45,025 nucleotides of DNA from Candidatus Saccharibacteria bacterium CG_4_10_14_0_2_um_filter_52_9 (GCA_903970515.1 CAJCJA010000042.1:1-45025), one strand, 5' to 3'; shown: positions 35,261-44,480, counted from the stretch's first letter. Numbers and translations: made by a program. Notes: generated by a model from the sequence alone, not told the origin.

Positions 35261-36328
35261 GTGGTTTCTGGTCCGTCGTGGACTGCGACCGTGGTCGTGA
35301 CGCTCATCATCAATGGCCCCACGGATGACGCCGGTCACGAGGACGTTGGCCACCCCGAACGTCCCGAGCGACTTCGTGCGGTCATGAGGGGCGTCGGCGA
35401 CCTTCACCTTGGCGACGACCTTGTCACGGTGGCGCCCCACATCGCCTCGCGCGCTGAACTCGCTCGTGTGCACGATGTCGCGTATTTCGACGAACTCGGC
35501 GCCTACTGCTACGAAGGCGGTGGCGACCTCGACGCCGACACCTATGCGACCTACGACTCCTGGTCGGTCGCCCAGTACGCGGCGGGCGCCGGACTCGCCG
35601 TCATCAAGGAGTTGCAGATCAGAAAGAGTGGCGTGGGTTTTGTGGCCGTGCGACCACCGGGACATCACGCGTCGCGCGGACGCGCGATGGGTTTCTGCCT
35701 GCTGAACAACATCGCCGTCGCGACGGCCGAATTGACGAGTCAAGGTGAGCGAGTATTGATCGTCGACTGGGACGTGCACCACGGCAACGGCACACAGTCG
35801 ATCTTCTGGGACGATCCCAACGTCATGTACGTCTCGACGCATCAGTGGCCGTTCTATCCCGGGAGCGGCGCACCCTACGAAATTGGCGGCTTGGGTGCGC
35901 TCGGCACCACCGTGAATCTCCCCCTTCCCGCGGGGGCGACCGGCGACGTCGTCCGCCAAGCATTACTGGAGACGGCGGCCCCTGCTATCGATGAGTTCGA
36001 TCCCACCTGGGTGCTCGTGTCAGCTGGTTTCGACGCGCATCGAGCGGACCCGATGGCCGACCTCGCGCTCTCCAGTGGCGACTTCGCGGAGCTCGCCATC
36101 CTCACCGCAAGCTTTGCACCGCAACCAGGTCGTCTCGCGCTGTTTCTTGAAGGCGGCTACGAACTTGATGCGTTGCAATCCTCGGTCACGTCCTCGCTCG
36201 GCGCGCTACTCGGGGCACAACTCGCCTCGGAGGAGCCAACCAGTGGTGGTCCAGGCACCGAGGTGGTCGCGAACGTCAAAGAAGCGCGACTCGCTGCACT
36301 TCGTGTCGCGAACGACGTCGGACAATAG
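35261..36328 (+). CDS. Histone-deacetylase-family amidohydrolase
   Basis: Zn-dependent deacetylase of the AcuC/acetylpolyamine amidohydrolase class, 355 aa. Active-site parts are GHPERPERL, RPPGHHAS, the Zn ligands in VDWDVHHGNGTQ, and SAGFDAHRADP, with LEGGYE near the end. Substrates in bacteria include acetylated polyamines and acetyl-lysine in proteins; which applies here is unknown. GTG 35261 has GAGAGG upstream and lies 9 nt after leuD, so it is probably the last gene of the greA-leuCD run. Confidence 0.92.
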   Translation: MVSGPSWTATVVVTLIINGPTDDAGHEDVGHPERPERLRAVMRGVGDLHLGDDLVTVAPHIASRAELARVHDVAYFDELGAYCYEGGGDLDADTYATYDSWSVAQYAAGAGLAVIKELQIRKSGVGFVAVRPPGHHASRGRAMGFCLLNNIAVATAELTSQGERVLIVDWDVHHGNGTQSIFWDDPNVMYVSTHQWPFYPGSGAPYEIGGLGALGTTVNLPLPAGATGDVVRQALLETAAPAIDEFDPTWVLVSAGFDAHRADPMADLALSSGDFAELAILTASFAPQPGRLALFLEGGYELDALQSSVTSSLGALLGAQLASEEPTSGGPGTEVVANVKEARLAALRVANDVGQ

Positions 36329-36380
36329 AGAAATCCATTCCCACTCGGACTGCGCTGCGACGAGGCAGGTGTGGCGAGAC

Positions 36381-36413
36381 CGCGCGTCCGCGTGGCGTCG
36401 AAGTGGACGCGTG
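36381..36413. terminator. Hairpin between convergent deacetylase and aldo/keto reductase genes
   Basis: A 9-bp stem with one G-T pair (36381-36389 with 36405-36413) and a 15-nt loop, in the 157-nt convergent gap. There is no T-run, so it may stop transcription weakly in both directions. Nothing else is visible in the gap. Confidence 0.4.
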
Positions 36414-36485
36414 TTCGGCGATATCGAAAGTGATCAAACGAAAAGCGGTTGTGGAGTCTCCATCGACATCGCGCCGCGATCGTCG

Positions 36486-37514
36486 TCAGTCTTCGGCGAC
36501 GCTTCGCCAAAGGTCGATGTGACCTTCAACGGCGTAGACGTCGATCTCCGTTAGTTCATCGGAAGAGAAATGAGTATTTCTCAATGCATCAAGGTTCTCG
36601 TCTAGTTGAGCAACGCTGCTCGCCCCCAACAGGACCGAGGTCACTCGAGTGTCGCGCAGCGCCCACGCGATTGCCATCTGGGACAGCTTCTGTCCACGTC
36701 GGCGAGCGATCACGTTGAGGGCCTGAACCCTTGCGATGTTCTCGTCGCTCAACATGTCCGTCGTAAGTGACGTTGACTTCGAAGCGCGTGAACCTTCTGG
36801 CACGCCGTGAAGATAGCGATCGGTCAGTAGTCCTTGGGCCAGAGGTGAAAAGGCAATGCATCCCACGCCCTCCCTGGCGAGCACGTCGAGAAGCCTCGTC
36901 TCGATCCAGCGATTGAACATCGAATACGAAGGCTGATGGATAAGCAGTGGCGTGCCCAACTGGCGCAGGATCTCGATGGCTTGCGTCGTCCGTTCATCGG
37001 AATACGACGAGATTCCGACATAGAGAGCCTTGCCTTGGCGCACCGCCGCGTCGAGCGCACCCATGGTCTCTTCTAGGGGCGTGTCCTTGTCGAAGTGATG
37101 ATGGTAGAAGATGTCGACGTACTCGAGACCCATCCTCGCGAGGCTCTGGTCGAGGCTCGAAAGGAGGTACTTACGAGACCCGAAATTCCCGTAGGGTCCG
37201 GGCCACATGTCCCATCCGGCCTTGGTCGTGATGACCAATTCATCACGTAGCGCCGCGAAATCCTCGCGCACGATGCGACCGAAGTTGATCTCGGCGCTCC
37301 CGTAAGGGGGGCCGTAGTTGTTCGCCAAGTCGAAGTGCGTCACTCCACGGTCGAACGCCCTCCGAAGCACCGCACGTTGCACGTCGAAGGGTTGTTCGTC
37401 GCCAAAGTTGTGCCATAGACCAAGCGAGATGACCGGGAGCAACAAACCGCTTCGCCCCGTGCGTCGATACGTCATCGCATCGTAGCGATCGAGCGCTGGT
37501 CGATAGGTGCTCAC
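36486..37514 (-). CDS. Aldo/keto reductase, YghZ/Kv-beta type
   Basis: 342-aa NADPH-dependent carbonyl reductase. The tetrad is visible: Asp in THFDLANNYG, Tyr in NNYGPPYG, Lys in ITTKAGWDMW and His in FYHHHFD. The GPYGNFGSRKYLL segment is typical of YghZ, which reduces L-glyceraldehyde 3-phosphate and methylglyoxal. A second aldo/keto reductase of a related type starts at 44481. The upstream gap holds unusual inverted repeats. Confidence 0.93.
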   Translation of the reverse strand: MSTYRPALDRYDAMTYRRTGRSGLLLPVISLGLWHNFGDEQPFDVQRAVLRRAFDRGVTHFDLANNYGPPYGSAEINFGRIVREDFAALRDELVITTKAGWDMWPGPYGNFGSRKYLLSSLDQSLARMGLEYVDIFYHHHFDKDTPLEETMGALDAAVRQGKALYVGISSYSDERTTQAIEILRQLGTPLLIHQPSYSMFNRWIETRLLDVLAREGVGCIAFSPLAQGLLTDRYLHGVPEGSRASKSTSLTTDMLSDENIARVQALNVIARRRGQKLSQMAIAWALRDTRVTSVLLGASSVAQLDENLDALRNTHFSSDELTEIDVYAVEGHIDLWRSVAED

Positions 37515-37559
37515 GAGAGCATCGTACTTGTCACGAGCCGCGCACCACGAAGAGACGTA

Positions 37560-37615
37560 TGCATCGTCGGACCACGGTGTCGAAGAATTCTCGCGACCGG
37601 GTCACGAACGATGCA
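37560..37615. repeat. Spaced inverted repeat upstream of the aldo/keto reductase gene
   Basis: TGCATCGT at 37560-37567 and ACGATGCA at 37608-37615 are perfect 8-bp arms 40 nt apart. They lie 46-101 nt upstream of the aldo/keto reductase start, next to the larger hairpin at 37621-37654. They may be paired operator sites, or may pair in RNA. Confidence 0.4.
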
Positions 37616-37620
37616 ACGTG

Positions 37621-37654
37621 GTCACGCGAATTCTCGCGAGAGATTTCGCGTGAC
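37621..37654. terminator. Strong nested hairpin after the DoxX-like gene
   Basis: Arms GTCACGCGAA and TTCGCGTGAC (10 bp) enclose a T-T mismatch and a self-complementary TCTCGCGAGA. It lies 7 nt past the stop of the DoxX-like gene on the - strand. No T-run follows, so it is a terminator candidate of the tail-less type or an RNA-stabilising element. Confidence 0.5.
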
Positions 37655-37661
37655 CGTCGCA

Positions 37662-38351
37662 CTACTTTGTGGTGGCGGGAACCTTCTTTGCCGCCGGCGC
37701 CTTCTTAGCAACCGGAGTTTTCTTGACCGTCCCCGACGGGGCGTTGCCGTCGCCATCGGTCGTCACGGACACTTCCACCATCGCGACCGGGGTCACATCA
37801 CGCATCGCGTCATCGACGAGCATTTTGATATGACGTTGACGAAAACCAGTAATGATGCCGTCGGCGCCAATCCAACCCGACGTCCTCCAAAAGGCGAGCA
37901 AGATGACCGCGAAGAGCGCGTAGAACGCGCACACGCTGGCCGTGCCCGACATAACGTAGGTGAAAAGCAAAATCAGACTGCCGATCAGCGCGATTGGCGT
38001 CAACAGGCCCAATGCCAAACACACCCCGATGGCGAACTCGCTCACCGCGATGAGCACTCCAATCCAGCCGGCGTTGGGAACGACAAAGCCGTGAAGAAAG
38101 TGTCCCCACCAGCTGTACGCAGCGGTGCCGTGCAATGCGAATCCTTTGACACCAGCGCCTCCATTGTGCATGAATGCCGCGTTCTCCGCTCCCCACAATT
38201 TTGCCACTCCCGTTTGCAGCCACACGACGCCGAGCCACACGCGCATCGCGGTCCATATCACTGCGGCACTCTTGGACCGCGTGAGCCAATGCCAGACGGT
38301 TGGCTCTTCTATCTTTGAGGGATTTCCCAATAACTGTTCAGGTGAATACAT
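37662..38351 (-). CDS. DoxX/DoxD-like membrane protein with Lys/Ala/Pro-rich tail
   Basis: 229 aa with about four TM helices between residues 30 and 165. The WLGVVWLQTGVAKLWG, GVLIAVSEFAIGVCLALGL and FAVILLAFWRTSGWIGADG segments are typical of DoxX/DoxD-like quinone-associated proteins. The last 25 residues form a repeat-like basic tail (VKKTPVAKKAPAAKKV), like histone H1-type tails in actinobacteria. What the tail does is unknown. ATG start. A 77-aa gene lies upstream on the same strand. Confidence 0.85.
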   Translation of the reverse strand: MYSPEQLLGNPSKIEEPTVWHWLTRSKSAAVIWTAMRVWLGVVWLQTGVAKLWGAENAAFMHNGGAGVKGFALHGTAAYSWWGHFLHGFVVPNAGWIGVLIAVSEFAIGVCLALGLLTPIALIGSLILLFTYVMSGTASVCAFYALFAVILLAFWRTSGWIGADGIITGFRQRHIKMLVDDAMRDVTPVAMVEVSVTTDGDGNAPSGTVKKTPVAKKAPAAKKVPATTK

Positions 38352-38413
38352 CGCGGAACCAACTTTCCAGATTCAATGACGAGAATTTCGCCACGTCGCT
38401 TCGCACAAACTTC

Positions 38414-38647
38414 TTAAAGCAGCACTTCAGACGATGAGCAAAGTCCCGACTCTTTCGTAGTTAAAAGAGGTTCCGAAACCGGAGTCGTCGTGACGTCAGC
38501 GCTGACAATGGCGTCGGCGTTATGCGGAAACTGCGACTTGGGAACTTCGATCCAATTCGATTGTCCATGGTCGTCGACGAGCGCGGACGACGTTGTGTTG
38601 GCGTCGCTCGGACGTTCGTTCTCGACGAAGGTGGGATTTTTCGACAT
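38414..38647 (-). CDS. Small hypothetical acidic protein
   Basis: 77 aa, no known family. It is polar and acidic with many Ser/Thr and ends SGLCSSSEVLL. There is no signal peptide and no TM segment. The main support is an excellent ribosome-binding site, GGAGG 5 nt before ATG 38647, one of the best in the window. It is 62 nt upstream of the DoxX-like gene on the same strand. The 224-nt gap upstream, shared with the PLP enzyme gene, shows no clear promoter. Confidence 0.55.
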   Translation of the reverse strand: MSKNPTFVENERPSDANTTSSALVDDHGQSNWIEVPKSQFPHNADAIVSADVTTTPVSEPLLTTKESGLCSSSEVLL

Positions 38648-38871
38648 TGATTCCTCCAGATGAAGGAGGCGTCGAGCCCGACCGAGCGACAATCGTCTAG
38701 ATCGTCCAACCCGAACTGGCGTCTCAGGTGCGCGAAGCGAGCCGCACGCAACTCCACCATAGTCGGTATTGATAACTCCAGACCGCGGACTCTCACGTAA
38801 CGCTGACGATTCGCAGCGACTGGTGCAATCGAATCGCTCTACTCTTGAGACATTCTTCGATTGGAGTGACA

Positions 38872-40251
38872 GTGAGTGACTACCCGTACGCCGACAGGTT
38901 CGCCATCAACCGCAGTCTTCCCCAAGAGGGTACCGGGCGCGACGAAATCCTGGCGATGCTCTCTGAGATATCGAGCGCCGAGAACGAGGCATGGGAGTCG
39001 GGTCAGTGTTCAGGAACCATGTACTGCGGCGACCACGATCACTACGACTTCCTCAACGAAGCCTTCGCCAAATTCTCCTACGTCAACTCTCTCCAACGCG
39101 ACCTCTGTCCGAGTTCTACGAAGTTCGAATCAGAGATCATCGCAATGACCCTGGACTTACTTGGTGCGTCCGCGTTGCGCGACACATCGCCCGTAGGGCT
39201 GGTGACGAGCGGGGGCAGCGGATCGATCGCCCACGCGATGCTCGCCTATCGTGAGCTCAACTGCGCGTCCGTACAGCGACCCAACGTCATCAAGCCCGAA
39301 ACTGCGCATCCAGCCTTCGCCAAAGCGTGCCACCTCTTCGGTATCGAACTCCGCGTCGCGCCGATCGACCCTATCTCGACGCAAGTCGACGTGCAATGGG
39401 TCGACGACCACATCGACGCGAACACCGTCGCCATCATTGGTTCTGCGTGCAACTACGGTTACGGCACGATCGACCCGATAGAAGAACTTGGACGAGTCGC
39501 CCTGCAGCGAGGGGTGGGGCTGCACGTCGACGGCTGTCTCGGAGGTTTCATTCTTCCCTTCGGTCGCGAGCTGGGCTATGACATCGAGGCCTTTGATTTC
39601 AACGTCCCCGGTGTCACCTCGATCTCCGCCGACACCCACAAGTACGGCTACGCCTTGAAGGGAACGAGCGTGCTGTGCTTCGCCAACAAGGAACTGCGCA
39701 ACAGCCAGTACTTCTACCAGCCCGACTGGTCCGGTGGAAAGTACTGCTCGCCAGGAATGGACGGATCACGTTCCGCCGGATTGCTCGCGGCGACCTGGGC
39801 CGCCATGGTCCAGTTGGGCCGCTCGGGATATCGACGATACGCGGAGCAGATCTTCTCCACGGCGTTCGAAATGCAAGCCGCCGTCAAGAGTCACGAGTCA
39901 CTTCGCATCATGGGTTCGCCGAGTTTCCTCTTCTCCTTCACCTCGGATGACTTCGACGTCTATCACGTCAACGACTTCCTTCGCACGAGGGGATGGCGCC
40001 TAAACGGTCAGCAGTACCCGAACGCTCTGCACATGGCCGTCACACGACCCCAAACCCAGCCCGGGACCGTTGAGCGATGGCGTGAGGACCTCGGCGACGC
40101 CGTTGAGTACGCGCTCGCCCATCGCGACGAAGCTCCCAAGTCCGGGGCCATCTACGGAGGCGTCGCGGGAGGACCCAATGACGAGGCCGACGCCTTCATA
40201 AAGATGTTCATGGCCATAATGATGGATCAACAGTCCTCAATACCTGCGTGA
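38872..40251 (+). CDS. PLP-dependent lyase/decarboxylase, sphingosine-1-phosphate-lyase-like
   Basis: 459-aa group II PLP enzyme. It resembles sphingosine-1-phosphate lyase along its length: the GTMYCGDHDH and YVNSLQRDLCPSSTKFESE segments match the N-terminal substrate region, and the PLP lysine is in SISADTHKYGYALKG. These enzymes cleave phosphorylated amino alcohols by a retro-aldol step; other members decarboxylate amino acids. No N-terminal TM anchor is present, unlike the eukaryotic enzyme. GTG 38872 has GGAG 6 nt upstream. It overlaps the FGGY kinase gene by 1 nt, so the two act together. Confidence 0.88.
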   Translation: MSDYPYADRFAINRSLPQEGTGRDEILAMLSEISSAENEAWESGQCSGTMYCGDHDHYDFLNEAFAKFSYVNSLQRDLCPSSTKFESEIIAMTLDLLGASALRDTSPVGLVTSGGSGSIAHAMLAYRELNCASVQRPNVIKPETAHPAFAKACHLFGIELRVAPIDPISTQVDVQWVDDHIDANTVAIIGSACNYGYGTIDPIEELGRVALQRGVGLHVDGCLGGFILPFGRELGYDIEAFDFNVPGVTSISADTHKYGYALKGTSVLCFANKELRNSQYFYQPDWSGGKYCSPGMDGSRSAGLLAATWAAMVQLGRSGYRRYAEQIFSTAFEMQAAVKSHESLRIMGSPSFLFSFTSDDFDVYHVNDFLRTRGWRLNGQQYPNALHMAVTRPQTQPGTVERWREDLGDAVEYALAHRDEAPKSGAIYGGVAGGPNDEADAFIKMFMAIMMDQQSSIPA

Positions 40252-41798
40252 TGACTTTGAGCAACCTCTGCCTCTGTGTCGACCTCGGCACGGGTGGACC
40301 CAAGGTCGGGCTGGTGAACTTCGACGGCGAGCTGATCGCGCACGAGCTACACCACGTCGTGACGCGCTTCGACGATCGTGGCGCGGCGACCCAAGACGCC
40401 AACGAATGGTGGGAACTCATTCGCTCGACGTCTGCTCGACTGCTGAGCGAGAAAAGCGTTGACCCCTCGCTCGTCAAAGCAGTGGCGGTGACGGGCCAGT
40501 ACGCGTCGACCGTGCCCGTCGACGAGCAGGGCCTTCCCACGGGTCCGTGCATCACCTGGCTCGACACTCGCGGGGGTCCGTACAGTCGTCGAGCCGTTGG
40601 TGGAAGGCTCCAGGGTTACAGTGCGCGAAAATTACGTCGTTTCGTCCAGCGAAGTGGTGGCGCGCCGTCGACGTCAGGCGCGGATCCGGTGGGCCAGATC
40701 CTCTTCCTGCTCAACGAACATCCGCACATCTGTGCCAACACTCGCTGGTTCATGGAACCGGTCGACTACCTGACGATGCGCTTTTCGGGTGTCGCGTCGG
40801 GTTCGCACGCGTCACGCCTCGCGATGTGGATGACCGACAACCGACATCTCGAGACGCTTGACTACGACGACGTGCTCCTCTCGTCGGTCGGTCTCACCAA
40901 GGAGAAACTGCCACCGCTCGTGCGCGCCGCAGGCGTCCTCGGACCAGTAAAACCAGACCTCGCCAAGGAACTCGGACTCTCTATGGACACGCTCGTCATC
41001 GCGGGACTACCCGATCTCCACGCCGCCGCCTTCGGCGCGCGAGCAACCGCAATGTACGCGACGCATATGGCGCTCTCGACTACCTCGTGGATCAGTTGTC
41101 CGATCCCCAAGAAGAAGACGGACCCAATTCATTCCATCGCCGCCGTGCCGGGACTCACGAACGATTCCTACGTCGTCATCGACAACCAAGAGACCGGCGC
41201 GAAGGCCCTCGAGTGGTTCCAGCACGTCCTCGCAAGCGGCGGCGAACGTATGAGCTTCGAGCAGATGACTGCACTCGCCGCGACGTCACCGCCCGGCGCC
41301 AACGGCGTACGTTTCACGCCCTGGCTCGCGGGCGAGCGCTCGCCGATTGACGACAAGCGCGCACGTGCGGGTTTCACCAATCTCTCCATCACGACCAATA
41401 CAGCCGACATGATCCGTGCCGTCATGGAAGGTGTCGCCGCGAACAGCGCGTGGCTCCTCGGTTACGTCGAGAAATTCACCGGACGTACGTTGTCGCCCCT
41501 GCGACTCGTGGGTGGCGGCGCCCAATCCGAACTTTGGTGCCAGATCCTCGCCGACACTTTGGCGCGAGAGGTCCACCAAGTAGCGAGTCCGATGACCGCT
41601 CAGTTACGGGGCATGGCGCTCGCCGCGTCGGTGTCGCTGGGTTATCGAACACTCGAACAGGTCGACGACGTCGAGACATCAGTGCAGGTCTTTCACCCCG
41701 ACGCGACTCTCGCCGACCTCTACCGCGGTCGTGTCAAGGACCTCGCGGGGCTTTACCAGCGCGACAAGAAATGGTCCCGGCGAGCGACGAAACCCTAG
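40251..41798 (+). CDS. FGGY-family carbohydrate kinase (xylulokinase-like)
   Basis: 515-aa kinase with two ribonuclease-H-like domains. The phosphate-binding VDLGTGGPKVGLV, VTGQYAS, the catalytic-base Asp in GLPDLHAAAFGA and the ATP-site LVGGGAQSELWCQ are seen. FGGY members phosphorylate pentuloses, glycerol, erythritol and others; the sugar here is unknown. The ATG overlaps the lyase stop by 1 nt (TGATG), so kinase and lyase are made together. Its stop shares CTAG with the convergent SWEET-like gene. Confidence 0.92.
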   Translation: MTLSNLCLCVDLGTGGPKVGLVNFDGELIAHELHHVVTRFDDRGAATQDANEWWELIRSTSARLLSEKSVDPSLVKAVAVTGQYASTVPVDEQGLPTGPCITWLDTRGGPYSRRAVGGRLQGYSARKLRRFVQRSGGAPSTSGADPVGQILFLLNEHPHICANTRWFMEPVDYLTMRFSGVASGSHASRLAMWMTDNRHLETLDYDDVLLSSVGLTKEKLPPLVRAAGVLGPVKPDLAKELGLSMDTLVIAGLPDLHAAAFGARATAMYATHMALSTTSWISCPIPKKKTDPIHSIAAVPGLTNDSYVVIDNQETGAKALEWFQHVLASGGERMSFEQMTALAATSPPGANGVRFTPWLAGERSPIDDKRARAGFTNLSITTNTADMIRAVMEGVAANSAWLLGYVEKFTGRTLSPLRLVGGGAQSELWCQILADTLAREVHQVASPMTAQLRGMALAASVSLGYRTLEQVDDVETSVQVFHPDATLADLYRGRVKDLAGLYQRDKKWSRRATKP

Positions 41799-42418
41799 TC
41801 GGCGAAGACCTCGACGGCAACGAATTGGCGACGCGATTGGTCGTGACGCCACGCTGCGAGCAGAACGATTGTCAGGTTCGCCACACCCGCCACCAGCGTT
41901 GAGACGAGCGCCGCCCACAGATGGACTCCGGAGTAGTAAGACGCCCAAAGAATCGAACCAGTCACCCCGAGAACCCACGAACTCACCGACACCCCACTCG
42001 CGTCCTCGTGTCGAATCAACTCGACGATCTGGGGACCACGATTCGCCGTCATGGCAATACCGGTGCCGAAGACGCCACCCGCCCAGCCCCAGAGCATCGT
42101 GGGTACCACGCAACACACGACGAAGAACGCGAAACACCGCAAGGTCACGTTCCACCGTCGCCACGGCTTCAGTCGAAAGACGATTGCGAGTTGGAACGGC
42201 AGCACCGTCAAGCTGCCGAGGATGACTTCCCACGAGTGCGCGGACACCGCACCGTACATGATCCAAAAACATCCCATGAAGGAGAACAGAACCCACGTCG
42301 CGAGTGAGATCCCTTCCACCCCGAGTCGCTTCGCGCGCCCGTATTGGGCCAGTGTCCCCACGAGTCCCAGAAATACCGCAGCCCATCCCGCGCTGATGAG
42401 CAGAGTATGGAGGGTCAC
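41795..42418 (-). CDS. Two-repeat SWEET/PQ-loop transporter-like membrane protein
   Basis: 207 aa, about seven TM helices. Two three-helix bundles are seen: residues about 7-88 with TLAQYGRAKRLGVEGIS, and about 117-195 with NRGPQIVELIRHEDASGVS. Each has the PQ-loop pattern followed by a Ser-rich turn and a W/F-rich helix. A linker helix lies between, the layout of eukaryotic SWEET sugar transporters; most bacterial SemiSWEETs have a single repeat. It is probably a facilitator for a sugar or small polyol. Convergent with the FGGY kinase, sharing the stop bases CTAG. GTG start. Confidence 0.82.
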   Translation of the reverse strand: MTLHTLLISAGWAAVFLGLVGTLAQYGRAKRLGVEGISLATWVLFSFMGCFWIMYGAVSAHSWEVILGSLTVLPFQLAIVFRLKPWRRWNVTLRCFAFFVVCCVVPTMLWGWAGGVFGTGIAMTANRGPQIVELIRHEDASGVSVSSWVLGVTGSILWASYYSGVHLWAALVSTLVAGVANLTIVLLAAWRHDQSRRQFVAVEVFAD

Positions 42419-42443
42419 CGTGCCATTTTAGTTGAAGCGCTCG

Positions 42444-44129
<1,686 letters not shown>

Positions 44130-44150
44130 CTAGTAGACAAAACGAGAAAC

Positions 44151-44176
44151 AAAAAACCCCCGCCAAACGCGGGGGT
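44151..44176 (-). terminator. Intrinsic terminator (attenuator) in the leuA leader
   Basis: An 8-bp perfect GC-rich stem (44156-44163 with 44169-44176), a 5-nt loop and a run of six T on the - strand. It lies 34 nt before the leuA start and 23 nt after the leader peptide stop. It is the strongest terminator in the window and lies upstream of leuA, so it must be conditional. Confidence 0.85.
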
Positions 44177-44179
44177 GAC

Positions 44180-44199
44180 GGACGAGAACGATCTCGCCC
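44180..44199 (-). promoter_or_regulatory. Second leuA leader hairpin
   Basis: An 8-bp stem with one G-U pair (44192-44199 with 44180-44187) and a 4-nt loop. Its first base is the last base of the leader peptide stop codon, so a ribosome at the stop or on the Leu codons would melt it. It does not overlap the terminator stem, and I could not find a clear antiterminator pairing. Confidence 0.6.
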
Positions 44200-44234
44200 T
44201 ATCGAAGAAGTAGCTCGCTCTGGCAGTTGTTCAC
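44199..44234 (-). CDS. leuA leader peptide (11 aa)
   Basis: A GTG-started reading frame encoding MNNCQSELLLR. Three Leu codons in a row (CTA CTT CTT) end just before the stop and the leader hairpins. This is the layout of a transcription attenuator that senses charged tRNA-Leu. The predicted mRNA start falls on the G of the GTG, so the peptide would be translated without a ribosome-binding site. Such leuA leaders have been described in actinobacteria. Confidence 0.8.
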   Translation of the reverse strand: MNNCQSELLLR

Positions 44235-44240
44235 GTTTAC

Positions 44241-44269
44241 ATTGTACAGTCCTTTCGCTCCGTGTCCAA
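44241..44269 (-). promoter_or_regulatory. leuA promoter (-35 TTGGAC, 17-nt spacer, -10 TACAAT)
   Basis: The -35 (44264-44269) and -10 (44241-44246) are near-consensus for the housekeeping sigma factor with the ideal 17-nt spacer. The transcript would start about 7 nt past the -10, at position 44234, the first base of the leader peptide. It is the best promoter I can find in the window. Confidence 0.8.
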
Positions 44270-44286
44270 TGAATTCAGGAAGTAAC

Positions 44287-44448
44287 GTGGCGTCCATGGG
44301 CGCCTTCAAAGCAGTCAAGAGATTCCTTTTCCTCTCGGTACTCCTTTCGGTGATCGCGAGCGTCGTCGCGACGATGAAACAAAACAAATCGAGCGCGCCG
44401 ACGTCATACGAAGAATGGCCCGACGTTCCCCAAAATCCTGAGGCGTAA
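44287..44448 (+). CDS. Small single-TM protein
   Basis: 53 aa: a short basic N-terminus (MGAFKAVKRF), one TM helix (about 14-30), then a polar tail ending SYEEWPDVPQNPEA. It recalls the actinobacterial DLW-39-type small membrane proteins with a Trp/acidic tail, but the match is loose. GTG 44287 has GGAAG upstream. It is divergent from leuA and lies 32 nt before an aldo/keto reductase gene. Confidence 0.55.
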   Translation: MASMGAFKAVKRFLFLSVLLSVIASVVATMKQNKSSAPTSYEEWPDVPQNPEA

Positions 44449-44480
44449 AGCCCTTACACCTGTCCCAATAAGGAGAAATC

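Noticed and set aside
34853-35959. 368-aa reading frame antisense to leuD and the deacetylase-family gene
   Set aside because: Spans two well-supported genes on the other strand and shows no recognisable domain.
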